Source: Olsenella urininfantis
GTDB lineage: Bacteria > Actinomycetota > Coriobacteriia > Coriobacteriales > Atopobiaceae
Assembly: GCF_900155635.1 (NCBI RefSeq)
Contig: NZ_LT732540.1
Span: 153,661 to 217,660 of the forward strand
Length of the DNA stretch: 64,000 nt
Direction: 5' to 3'
Shown: in pieces, positions 18,118 to 26,570 of the stretch
Numbering within the stretch: position 1 is the stretch's first letter
Layout of the letters: the number at the start of each line of letters is the position of its first letter
Position numbers and translations under genes: made by a program
The notes under the pieces: model-generated
Seen by the model: only the letters and a program-made list of their open reading frames with translations
Database searches by the model: none
What the model was told of the DNA's origin: nothing

Positions 18118-21100
18118 ATGTATGCGCTGGGCATTGACATAGGTGCGTCATCGGTCAAGCTTGTGGCTGTTGACCTGGGGATTGCTGGGAGAGGGCCGGC
18201 GGATGGCGCGCGTGGCGTGGAAGGTTGCCCGCATGCCGCCGCGGGGGAGCCGCTGCGGCATGCCGCCATGCGGGCCCACAGGGGCGACCCCTCGTCATGT
18301 TTGTCCGAGCTCCTGGACGAGGCCGCCGCGGCCCTGCCGCCGGAGGAGTGCGCCGCCTGGGCCTTGACCGGCTCCGGCCAGGTCATCCTGGGCGACGCCC
18401 TGCCTGGCGCCATCGTGCTCGAGGACGTCCCGGCCATCACCCTGGGTGCCTCCCTCCTCGCCCCGGCCGCTCGCTCCATCATGGAGGTCGGTGGCCAGCA
18501 GGGGCTCTTCGTCACCTCCATCGGGCCCGGCCAGGCACCCCGCTTCTCCATGAACGAGGGCTGCGCCTCGGGAACCGGCTCGTTCTTCGAGGACCAGATG
18601 CAGCGCCTGGGGCTTCGCATGGAGGACTTCTCCTCAGTGGTGGACGGTGCCGTCAGCGTGCCGCGCCTCTCGGGGCGCTGCGCCGTCTTCGCGAAGACGG
18701 ACATCATCCATCGCCAGCAGGAGGGAGTTCCCGTAGAGGACATCCTCATGGGACTCTGCCATGCCATGGTCAAGAGCTTCAAGGCGCTCGTCGTCCGTGG
18801 GCTTCCCGTTGAGCGTCCCATGGCCCTCTCGGGTGGGGTGTTGCTCAACTCGGGCGTGGTGCGCTCCGTGCGCGACGTCTTCCGCCTGGGGGAGGGCGAG
18901 CTCCTCTGCGAGGAGGGGAACCTCTACTTCCAGGCAGCCGGCGCCGCGCTCCACGCGGCCAGGCTGCGCCTGGGGGCAGGGGATGCTGACGTTTCGGACG
19001 GACCTGCCTCCGCCCGCGAGGGCATCGCGCGTGCCGGCGGCACCCCGGCCCCTCTTGCCACGCCCACGCTTTCCGACCTGCGCCGCGCGCTGTCTGCCAG
19101 TACCAGGGCGTCAGCGTCCCTTCCCGGCCGCGACCCCCTGCCGCGCATCCGCTATGAGGCAGGTCCCGGCTACTCCCTCAGGCCCCGTCCGTGGGCCAGG
19201 GACGCGGGCGGGCGCACGCCGTGCGCCCTGGGCATCGACGTGGGCTCCACCAGCACGAACCTGGTTCTGGTGGATGAGGAGGGCACGCTTCTCGATGCGC
19301 AGTATCTGCGCACGCGTGGCAACCCGAAGGCGGCCGTGGCCGAGGGGCTCGCGTCTCTCGGGCGGCGCCTGGGCGGCTCCGTTCGCGTGGTCGCCGTGGC
19401 CACCACGGGCTCCGGACGCGAGATGATCGGCAGGCATGTGGGCGCCGACGTGGTCCGCGACGAGATAACGGCCCAGGCGCGGGCTGCCGCAGCGGCGGAC
19501 CCCCAGGTTGATACCGTGTTCGAGATAGGTGGCCAGGACTCGAAGTACATAAGCCTGCGGTCCGGCAACGTGGTCGACTTCCAGATGAACAAGGTGTGCG
19601 CGGCGGGGACGGGGTCGTTCGTCGAGGAGCAGGCCGCACGCATGGGCATCGCTCTGGGTGACTTCGGCGCCCTTGCCCTCTCGGCCGAGAGCCCCGTGGA
19701 CCTGGGCGAGCGCTGCACGGTCTTCGTGGAGACGGCCATCAACGTCGCCCTTGCCAGGGGTGCCCGCAAGGCCGACGTGGCCGCCGGCCTCTGCCAGTCG
19801 ATCATTCGCAACTACCTGAACCGGGTGGTGGGCAACAAGGCAGTGGGCGGGCGCATCGTGCTTCAGGGCGGGGTCTGCTACAACTCTGGCATCGTGGCCG
19901 CCTTCGCCCAGAGCTTTGGTGACCGCATGACGGTCTCCCCGTGGTTTGCGGTCTCGGGCGCGGTCGGCGCGGCCCTCCTCGCCTGGGAGGCCGAGGTCTC
20001 GCACACGAGCTTTCGTGGCTGGGACCTCTCTGGCGCTGCCGCAGCCGAGTGCCGGGGGGCCGCGGAGGAGGTCGAGCGCAACCGGGCGTTCTTCCACGAG
20101 GGGGAGAGCCTCCTGCTGGAGGGCTACACCGGTGAGATAGACCCATCCAAGGAGACGGTGGGTGTCCCTCGCAGCCTCATGATGTACAAGCTCTTCCCCA
20201 TGGCAAACGCCTTCTTCACTCAGCTGGGCTTCAACGTGGTTGTCTCGGACGTGTCGGACGAGGAGACCGTGCGCCTCTCCCAGCAGACCGCGCAGGGCGA
20301 GACCTGCTTTCCCGTGAAGCTCATGCATGGGCACGTGATGCAGCTGGTGGAGCGCGGCGTGGACTACATCTTCATGCCGCGCGTGCACACCATCCGTCAC
20401 AAGCACTCCAAGATAGCCCACAATTACGGCTGCTCCTACATGCAGTGCGCCTCGCATCTGGTTGCCGAGGAGCTTGGCCTCGCGAAGAGAGGCATAGGGC
20501 TTATCTCGCCGGAGCTCGACCTTGACTTTGGCCAGCGGGCCATGGCGGGCGCCATGCTGGAGGTGGGGGCGCAGCTGGGTCGCGACCCCCACGACACCGC
20601 CCGTGCGCTCCTGGCGGGCAGCTATGCCGTGAGCGAGTTCACCCGCAAGACGGAGGAGGCCGGGCAGAGGCTGCTCGACTCCCTTGGCCCCGACGAGCGC
20701 GTGCTGGTCATGGTGACGAGAAACTACGGCATATCCGATGCGGTTCTCAACGCGGGGATCCCAGACGCGCTCATAGACCGGGGGCAGAGGGTCATCACCA
20801 TCTCCCACCTGCACGCCCACTCCTTTGGCCTGGAGGAGGACTACCCCAACGTCTACTGGCCCTTCGGCCAGCACATCCTGGCGGCGGCCAAGCTCATTCG
20901 CCGCGACCCAAGGCTGTTCGCCGTCTACCTCACCAACCACGGCTGCGGGCCAGACACCATGCTCTCTCACCTCTTTGCCGAGGAGATGGGACAAAAGCCC
21001 TACCTTCAGATCGAGGTGGACGAGCACTTCTCCAAGGTGGGGGTCGTGACGCGGATCGAGGCGTTTCTCAACAGCCTCGACCATCACGAGGTGGTGGACG

Positions 21101-22212
21101 AGAGTGGCCTTCCCATGGTGGTGGGTGCCGTCAGCCAGAACGAGAGCCGCCTCGACGGCAGCCTGCCCGTGGCGATGCCGGACCTCGGCCTGCCGGCACG
21201 TGCGGTGGCGGCCCTCCTGCGGCGCAGGGGCATGAGGGTGCAGGCCGTTCCCGTCACGGACCACGCCATAGCCCGCGGCAAGGCGCTCTCCACGACCAAG
21301 GAGTACCTGTCCTTCTCGGCGGAGCTTGGCGTCGCCCTCGAGGCGGCGGACATGGCCGTAGCGGGACGTGGGGCGAACAAAGGGGGCGGCAGGGACATCC
21401 AGCTGCTCCTTCCATCGGGAGAGGGGGCCGATGCGGACGGACAGTACGATCGCGTGATCCTCTCTGAGCTCAGGACGCGTGGCCTGGATGCCATCGAGGT
21501 GGTCTCTCCGCGGCTCGACCGCCTGCCCGAGTGGTCCGAGGACCTGGATGCCCTGTTCGACGCGCTCCTGGCGGCGGACGTGGCGCAGGCGGCCGACCCT
21601 ATGCGTCGCGCGGTCGTTCTGGAGGAGCTGTCTGCCGCGGGCTTCTCCCATGACGCGACGCTGGCCGCCGCGCGAGACATTGCCGCAGGCCTGCCCGCCG
21701 ACGGTGGCCGCAGCGTGCTTGCCCTGGGGGAGTGGCCCGTGGTGTGGGAGGACGCCCTCAATGCGGGAACGCTCGGGCGTCTGGAGGGGAGGGGCTGGCG
21801 CGTGAAGCGCATGCCGGCATCCGAGTACCTTTGGTTCCTGTGGCGTGACGCCTACGAGGGCGAGGAGGACTTCCGCCACCTCGCCGAGCGGATGTCGCAC
21901 GTGCACGAGGCTTTGGCGGGGGCGTCCCCGTTCCAGCCCGACGCGTCCGTGCTCCTGGCGAAGGCCGACTCCTTGGTGGGCAGGCTTCGCTCGGCCAACG
22001 CGCGCTACCGCATTGCCAAGGCTAGTCTCTCCGCGGGCGTTGCGCGCGGCGTCATAGCCATGTCATCGATGTACGAGAACACCGATATTATCCTGCAGCT
22101 CGCAGAGGCGTCGGCGGACGTTTCCGTGCCGGTGACGCACGTGGGCTTTGACGGCACGCCTGATTCTGGCATAGACGAGAGGATCAGCTCGTTCGTCTAC
22201 TACCTTCGCTGA
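18118..22212 (+). CDS. Giant acyl-CoA-dehydratase-activase-like ATPase (double BadF/HgdC plus DUF2229 and HgdB-like regions)
   Basis: A 1364-aa cytosolic protein. Two ASKHA ATPase domains lie at about residues 1-300 (ALGIDIGASSVKLVAVD) and 365-630 (ALGIDVGSTSTNLVLVD). Each has the cluster-ligand motif of HgdC-type activases: NEGCASGTGSFFEDQ with Cys149, and NKVCAAGTGSFVEEQ with Cys494. In HgdC dimers one Cys per subunit holds a bridging [4Fe-4S] cluster; here both could come from one chain. A DUF2229-like section follows (about 680-830; GVPRSLMMYKLFPMANAFF, PRVHTIRHKHSKIAH), then an HgdB-like C-terminal part. Relatives of this size are widespread in anaerobes with no proven substrate. Low-potential electron injection driven by ATP is the family role; the target here is unknown. 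Confidence 0.88.
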   Translation: MYALGIDIGASSVKLVAVDLGIAGRGPADGARGVEGCPHAAAGEPLRHAAMRAHRGDPSSCLSELLDEAAAALPPEECAAWALTGSGQVILGDALPGAIVLEDVPAITLGASLLAPAARSIMEVGGQQGLFVTSIGPGQAPRFSMNEGCASGTGSFFEDQMQRLGLRMEDFSSVVDGAVSVPRLSGRCAVFAKTDIIHRQQEGVPVEDILMGLCHAMVKSFKALVVRGLPVERPMALSGGVLLNSGVVRSVRDVFRLGEGELLCEEGNLYFQAAGAALHAARLRLGAGDADVSDGPASAREGIARAGGTPAPLATPTLSDLRRALSASTRASASLPGRDPLPRIRYEAGPGYSLRPRPWARDAGGRTPCALGIDVGSTSTNLVLVDEEGTLLDAQYLRTRGNPKAAVAEGLASLGRRLGGSVRVVAVATTGSGREMIGRHVGADVVRDEITAQARAAAAADPQVDTVFEIGGQDSKYISLRSGNVVDFQMNKVCAAGTGSFVEEQAARMGIALGDFGALALSAESPVDLGERCTVFVETAINVALARGARKADVAAGLCQSIIRNYLNRVVGNKAVGGRIVLQGGVCYNSGIVAAFAQSFGDRMTVSPWFAVSGAVGAALLAWEAEVSHTSFRGWDLSGAAAAECRGAAEEVERNRAFFHEGESLLLEGYTGEIDPSKETVGVPRSLMMYKLFPMANAFFTQLGFNVVVSDVSDEETVRLSQQTAQGETCFPVKLMHGHVMQLVERGVDYIFMPRVHTIRHKHSKIAHNYGCSYMQCASHLVAEELGLAKRGIGLISPELDLDFGQRAMAGAMLEVGAQLGRDPHDTARALLAGSYAVSEFTRKTEEAGQRLLDSLGPDERVLVMVTRNYGISDAVLNAGIPDALIDRGQRVITISHLHAHSFGLEEDYPNVYWPFGQHILAAAKLIRRDPRLFAVYLTNHGCGPDTMLSHLFAEEMGQKPYLQIEVDEHFSKVGVVTRIEAFLNSLDHHEVVDESGLPMVVGAVSQNESRLDGSLPVAMPDLGLPARAVAALLRRRGMRVQAVPVTDHAIARGKALSTTKEYLSFSAELGVALEAADMAVAGRGANKGGGRDIQLLLPSGEGADADGQYDRVILSELRTRGLDAIEVVSPRLDRLPEWSEDLDALFDALLAADVAQAADPMRRAVVLEELSAAGFSHDATLAAARDIAAGLPADGGRSVLALGEWPVVWEDALNAGTLGRLEGRGWRVKRMPASEYLWFLWRDAYEGEEDFRHLAERMSHVHEALAGASPFQPDASVLLAKADSLVGRLRSANARYRIAKASLSAGVARGVIAMSSMYENTDIILQLAEASADVSVPVTHVGFDGTPDSGIDERISSFVYYLR

Positions 22213-22275
22213 GACGGGCGCCCTCCCCGCTGCCTCGTCTGGCAGAGAGACGAAGAAACGAGTCCTCCTGTCCCC

Positions 22276-22665
22276 ATGAGCTTCCCATGGAGGCTCTGCC
22301 GCGCGACATGTCTCGCAATTGTCGCCGCTGCGTTCGCCTTTGCCGTCTCTCCCGGCATAGCGTCGGCGGTCCCCGTTCAGGCCTCGACCACCGGCGAGCT
22401 GCAGGCGGCGATCTCCAACGGAGAGCCCAGCATCCAGATCGGTGCCGACTTCGAGCTTTCCAACCCCGTCCTTGTGCCCCAGGGAAAGACCATAGACCTT
22501 GACCTCAACGGCCACAAGATCACCACGCCGCTCTTCGCGAGGCGATCCGTCTCCCTCGTTTCCACAAGCGACGAGCCGCCCCACCCCCTTGCCTGGGGTG
22601 GGGCGGCTCGCGTCTTTGCTTCCGGCCGTCCGACCGTGGACTTGCGTCCGAGGAGGGGGGCATGA
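22276..22665 (+). pseudogene. Truncated N-terminus of a secreted surface protein
   Basis: A 129-codon frame opens with a clear signal peptide (RLCRATCLAIVAAAFAFAV ... ASA). A piece typical of the start of beta-helix surface proteins follows: STTGELQAAISNGEPSIQIG and GKTIDLDLNGHKI. Coding character ends near 22550. After that the frame simply runs through a perfect 16-bp hairpin and into the downstream neighbour. Full-length relatives are many hundreds of residues long. I interpret it as a gene cut down to its export signal; it could still yield a short secreted peptide. Confidence 0.65.
22572..22610. terminator. Strong GC-rich hairpin, probable (bidirectional) terminator
   Basis: CGAGCCGCCCCACCCC (22572-22587) pairs perfectly with 22595-22610 around a 7-base loop. 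CGTCTTTGCTT follows on the plus strand. It lies inside the truncated surface-protein frame and about 60 bases beyond the stop of the minus-strand SPFH gene, so it may serve both. Confidence 0.65.
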
Positions 22666-22669
22666 CCTC

Positions 22670-24034
22670 CTACGAGAGGTCGCCCTCGTCGAACACGTCT
22701 CCGCACTCGGGGCAGAACTTAGGTGGCCTGGACTGGTCCTCGGGCACCCATCCGCACTTGTCGCACTTGTAGCGGGGCTGGCTGGTGGGCGCGGGCGTGC
22801 CGCACTCCCGGCAGAACTTGCCGGTGTTGCCTGCGGTTCCGCAGCTCGCACAGGTCCAAGTGCCGGAGTCTGCGGGCCTGGGGCTGCCGCACTCGTTGCA
22901 GAACTTGCCCATGTTGCCTGATGCCCCGCAGCTGGAGCACGTCCATCCTCCCGGCTGCTGTGGCGCAGGGGCTGGGGCGAAGCCACCCCCTGCCGCGGTG
23001 GCGTACTGGCTCTGGGGCGGGTTGGGGGCAGCGTTGGAGTACGATCCTCCCGCTGGCCTGCCCATCTGCCCCGCCATGCCCATGCCGATGAACGCCCCCA
23101 TGGCACCCATGCCGCCCTCGTTGCCTGCGGCGGTGCGCATGGCATCGCCCTGGGCTGCCGCCAGGACGGCGTCGCGCATGCTGGGGTCGCGCATGGTGGC
23201 GGCCTTCTGCAGGTCCTTGATCATCTGCTCGTCCTCGGGGGAGGTCGCTATGGAGTTGACCCCGAAGCTCACCACCTCGATGCCGCGCAGCTCCCGCCAC
23301 TTGGACGAGAGGGCCTCGTTCAGGGCGTCCGCAAGCTCCTGCGTGTGCGCGGGAACCGCGCTGTAGCGCACGCCTGCCGCAGAGATCTTGGCGAACGCAG
23401 GCTGCAAGGCCGTGAGCAGCTCGCTCTTGAGCTGGCTGTCTATCTCGGCTCGCCTGTACTCGCTCTCGACGTTTCCGCACACGTTGGTGTAGAAGAGGAT
23501 GGGGTTGCAGATGCGATAGCTGTACTCTCCGTTGCATCGCACGGAGATGTCCACGTCCAGGCCTATGTTGGCGTCCACCACGCGGAAGGGCACAGGAGTT
23601 GCCGTCCCATACTTGTTGCCCATGACCTCCTTGGTGTTGAAGTAATACACGCGTTGGTCAGTGCCTGTGTCTCCGCCAAAGGTGAAGCGCTTGCCGATCT
23701 GGGCGAAGGTGTCTGCCAGGCTCTGGCCCAGGTCTCCCGAGAAGACGCTTGGCGCAACCTGGTTGTCGTAGATGAACTCTCCGGGCTCGGCGCAGACCTC
23801 AACCATCTTGCCCTGCTCCACGATGACCATGCACTGGCCGTCGTTGACCACCACGGCGCTGCCGTTGGTGATGATGTTGTCGCTTGCCTTGGTGTTGCTG
23901 CTGCGACCCCCCACGCGCTTCTGGCCCTTGACGGTCAGGACGTCGGCGGGGATGCTCTCGCAGTAGATCATTTCCTTCCACTGGTCGGCGAGCATGCCGC
24001 CAGCAGCACCCAATGCAGCCTTGATGAGTCCCAT
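22670..24034 (-). CDS. SPFH-domain protein with C-terminal zinc ribbons
   Basis: A 454-aa protein. Residues about 30-260 form an SPFH (stomatin/prohibitin-like) domain of the virion core protein/YdjI type (EMIYCESIPADVLTVKGQKR, PSVFSGDLGQSLADTF, GIEVVSFGVNSIATSPEDEQ). A Gly/Met-rich linker follows (about 300-340). Then come three short zinc ribbons with Cys pairs: WTCSSCGASGNMGKFCNECG, WTCASCGTAGNTGKFCRECG and YKCDKCGW ... KFCPECG. There is no signal peptide or transmembrane segment. GGGAGG precedes the ATG. It is the second gene of a two-gene operon with the DUF4428 protein, 12 bases apart. Members of this type have no settled role; a membrane- or assembly-associated scaffold is likely. Confidence 0.85.
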   Translation of the reverse strand: MGLIKAALGAAGGMLADQWKEMIYCESIPADVLTVKGQKRVGGRSSNTKASDNIITNGSAVVVNDGQCMVIVEQGKMVEVCAEPGEFIYDNQVAPSVFSGDLGQSLADTFAQIGKRFTFGGDTGTDQRVYYFNTKEVMGNKYGTATPVPFRVVDANIGLDVDISVRCNGEYSYRICNPILFYTNVCGNVESEYRRAEIDSQLKSELLTALQPAFAKISAAGVRYSAVPAHTQELADALNEALSSKWRELRGIEVVSFGVNSIATSPEDEQMIKDLQKAATMRDPSMRDAVLAAAQGDAMRTAAGNEGGMGAMGAFIGMGMAGQMGRPAGGSYSNAAPNPPQSQYATAAGGGFAPAPAPQQPGGWTCSSCGASGNMGKFCNECGSPRPADSGTWTCASCGTAGNTGKFCRECGTPAPTSQPRYKCDKCGWVPEDQSRPPKFCPECGDVFDEGDLS

Positions 24035-24046
24035 CCTGCGCCTCCC

Positions 24047-24781
24047 TTACGCGCCCATGGCTCCGCCGCAGTACTCGCAGCAGCCGCTTGCATCCGGAAT
24101 GGTGGTGGCACCACAGTGCGGGCAGGTCATTGCCGTCTTGGGGGCACGGCTTGCCTCCGCCTCCTCATGGATGCGCTCGCGCTCGGTGGTGAGGGCGGAG
24201 CAGATCTCCTGTGCGGCAGACCGCGCCTGCTCGGACTCAAGCGAGTGAGGCATGGACGTGCTCCCGCTTGCCACGTCGATCGAGAACGAGTCGAACCAGG
24301 GGTTGTTGACGTTCACCTCCACGCGAGAGCTGTAGGAGTAGCTGTAGCGAGGTGGCACGTAGCTCCTGCGGTTGCCCTCGTCGTCCAGATAGGTCTCCTC
24401 GCTGCGGCTCTCGTCGAAGTCAACCTGAGCCCCGGTCACCTGGCTGAGGGGTATGACGTCGGGGTTGGTGGACTTCCAGTTCCTCCCGCCAGACACCACC
24501 ACGAAGCTGCCGCGGCCCTCGTCGATCATGACCTTCTCGTCCAGCCCCAGCGTGCGGGAGACGCTGAACGCCTCCACCTCGGCCATGTTGGCCTCTCGGT
24601 ACTCGAGCTGCGCCTTGATGTCATCGATGGATGACCTCTTGCGGCCCGTGTAGTAGCGGGATAGCTTGTTGGCACAGTCCTTGCAGATGTAGCCGTCGTC
24701 TATCTTGCGCTTGCCCAGAGCGCCAATCTCCTTGCCGCAGACCTCGCACTCGCCCTTCTTGAAGCGGTCGAACAGTCCCAT
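24047..24781 (-). CDS. DUF4428-type zinc-ribbon protein
   Basis: A 244-aa soluble protein. The start at 24781 is chosen because GGGGGGG lies just upstream and MGLFDRFKKGECEVCGKEIG is the usual beginning of DUF4428 proteins; further upstream codons in frame are unsupported. An N-terminal ribbon (CEVCGK ... CKDCANKL) comes first, then a beta-rich PH-like region (KVMIDEGRGSFVVVSGGRNW, IPLSQVTGAQVDFDESR, EVNVNNPWFDSFSIDV). A coiled segment and a C-terminal ribbon (CPHCGATTIPD, CCEYCGG) follow. It is the first gene of the operon with the SPFH protein. The pairing of zinc-ribbon adaptor and SPFH scaffold suggests the two proteins act together. Confidence 0.8.
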   Translation of the reverse strand: MGLFDRFKKGECEVCGKEIGALGKRKIDDGYICKDCANKLSRYYTGRKRSSIDDIKAQLEYREANMAEVEAFSVSRTLGLDEKVMIDEGRGSFVVVSGGRNWKSTNPDVIPLSQVTGAQVDFDESRSEETYLDDEGNRRSYVPPRYSYSYSSRVEVNVNNPWFDSFSIDVASGSTSMPHSLESEQARSAAQEICSALTTERERIHEEAEASRAPKTAMTCPHCGATTIPDASGCCEYCGGAMGA

Positions 24782-24932
24782 GACCCCCCCTTTGCTCGTG
24801 AGGTGCAACCGCATGTCTTGCCCTGGTCCCATCCTGCATGACCGAGGCATCCGCCCATAGAGCAGAAATACTCTTTTCTCCTGGCGGGGGGCATAGGAGA
24901 ATAGGCTCAGGCGTGGGGTGACGGGAGGTGTC

Positions 24933-26570
24933 ATGTGGCGGGCTCTGGGCAGGCTGCGTAGGTACCGCGCCATTGCTCTGCTGCTCTCTGTCTGCGCCTT
25001 GCGCGCGCTCGTGAGTCGCTCAGACCTTGAGCTCAACACCATGGCAGAGCTCTTCTTTGACGCTCTGGTTCTGCTTGTCTTTGCCGCCTGGGGGCTTGTG
25101 CATGTGCGCAACATCGTCTCGCCCTGGACGCGGCGGCTGCTTTTGGCCATCGTGGCGCTCATCGTGCTCTGGCTGCTCTTTCGCATTGTCAAATGGCGCC
25201 TTACCAGCACCGGCTCGGATGTCTCGCGCTACCTCTGGTATTCCTTTTACCTGCCCATCTGCTTGATGCCCGCGTTGGGCGTCCTCTGCATCTCCTCGGT
25301 GGGCAAGCCGTCTGAGTGGAGGCCGCCCTGGCCCGGCGTCGTGCTGGTCCTGGTTGCGCTGGTCCTTTTCCTGGGCGTTGCCACGAACGACTACCACGGT
25401 CTGATGTTCAGGTTCTCCTCTCCTTTGCGCGTCGAGGGGCTGGGGTATGGCTACGGCCCGCTTCGGCATGTGGTCGTGGGCTTCGTGGTGGCTTGCACCT
25501 TTGGTACCATTGTCATGCTGGTCAGGCGCAGCCATGTGCCTGTCAGTCGCAGCTTGCTGGTGCTCCCGCTGGTGCCACCCGTCCTGGGGGTGACATACGG
25601 GGTGGTCTATCCCCTCCTGCCGCGTAGCGACATGACATTGGCCTACTGCCTGCTGACCGCCCTGGAGTTCGAGGTGCTTATCGATGCGGGCCTCATCCAT
25701 GTGAACCGAGACTATAGAGAGCTGTTCGAGGCATCCTCCCTGCGCGCGGAGCTGCTGGATGAGCACGGAGGGCTGCGCATCAGCTCACGGAACGCGCCCG
25801 ACGCCCAGGGGGAGGGGCGGGCAGGCGGGCAGGGGCTCTCGGTGCACAGCATCCCCGTGACGGGCGGGAGCTTCTGCTGGGTTGAGGACAACACGCTTGA
25901 GCATGCTGCCCGCCGCCAGCTGGAGGAGAGAAACGCCGAGCTGGAGGAAGACGCCGAGCTTGCCCGCGCGCGCGTTGACATGCGGAGGAGGCGCGCGGAG
26001 CTCGATACGCGCCTGAGCCTGTACGCCCGCGTGGAGAGGGACCTCGCGGGCAAGTTTGCGCTCATGGGGACCTTGGTTGACGAGGGGGAGTCCGACGTCA
26101 GCAGGCGAGAGGAGCTGCTGGCGGAGCTCTGCGTGGTGGGCTGTTACGTGAAGCGCCGCTGCAACCTGGTCATACTCGAGGGGCAGCGTCCCCAGGCGAG
26201 CGCCTCCGAGCTCTTCTGGTGCCTGAGGGAGTCCTGTGACCATCTGCGCGAGGCGGGCGTCGCGGCAACGGTGTCCAGCACAGGCGCTGGCGAGCTGACG
26301 CTGGCGGCAATGGAGCGGGTCTTCGACCTCTTCGAGGCGGTGGTGGAGTGGTCATATCCCACCCTGCGCGCGCTTCTCGCCCATCTCGAGCTGACGGAGA
26401 GCTGTCTGCGCCTCTCTCTGCAGATCGAGTGTGACGAGGGCGCGTTCACATCTCAGGACCTTGGCCTGGCGATGGCCAGGCTCGAGCTGCTGGGCTCCAG
26501 CGTGCGTGCTGAGCCAGGGAAGGGCAGCTGGTCCGTTGGGCTGACGGTTCCGTTGGGAGGCAACGCATGA
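24933..26570 (+). CDS. Multi-span membrane sensor with degenerate kinase-like C-terminus
   Basis: A 545-aa protein. ATG at 24933 follows GGGAGGTG; a GTG at 24918 lacks a ribosome site. Seven or so hydrophobic spans (about residues 10-265) resemble the 7TM input domain of histidine kinases. A PAS-like strip and a long coiled coil (about 325-385; LEERNAELEEDAELARARVD) follow. The C-terminal third has the general course of a DesK/NatK-type kinase (GCYVKRRCNLVILEG, and a final GLAMARLELLGSSVRAEPGKG). I see no convincing N-box Asn or G-box, so catalysis is doubtful. It overlaps the next gene by 4 bases. It probably senses a signal in or at the membrane and hands it to the cytosolic partner. Confidence 0.75.
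   Translation: MWRALGRLRRYRAIALLLSVCALRALVSRSDLELNTMAELFFDALVLLVFAAWGLVHVRNIVSPWTRRLLLAIVALIVLWLLFRIVKWRLTSTGSDVSRYLWYSFYLPICLMPALGVLCISSVGKPSEWRPPWPGVVLVLVALVLFLGVATNDYHGLMFRFSSPLRVEGLGYGYGPLRHVVVGFVVACTFGTIVMLVRRSHVPVSRSLLVLPLVPPVLGVTYGVVYPLLPRSDMTLAYCLLTALEFEVLIDAGLIHVNRDYRELFEASSLRAELLDEHGGLRISSRNAPDAQGEGRAGGQGLSVHSIPVTGGSFCWVEDNTLEHAARRQLEERNAELEEDAELARARVDMRRRRAELDTRLSLYARVERDLAGKFALMGTLVDEGESDVSRREELLAELCVVGCYVKRRCNLVILEGQRPQASASELFWCLRESCDHLREAGVAATVSSTGAGELTLAAMERVFDLFEAVVEWSYPTLRALLAHLELTESCLRLSLQIECDEGAFTSQDLGLAMARLELLGSSVRAEPGKGSWSVGLTVPLGGNA

Noticed and set aside
19111..21906. 931-codon minus-strand open frame opposite the giant activase
   Set aside because: Shadow of a GC-rich gene. 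It is His/Arg/Gly-rich with no domain, and the plus-strand frame has clear ATPase motifs across the same interval.
23345..24634. 429-codon plus-strand frame opposite the SPFH and DUF4428 genes
   Set aside because: Spans two real minus-strand genes and the gap between them, with no recognisable domain or start site.
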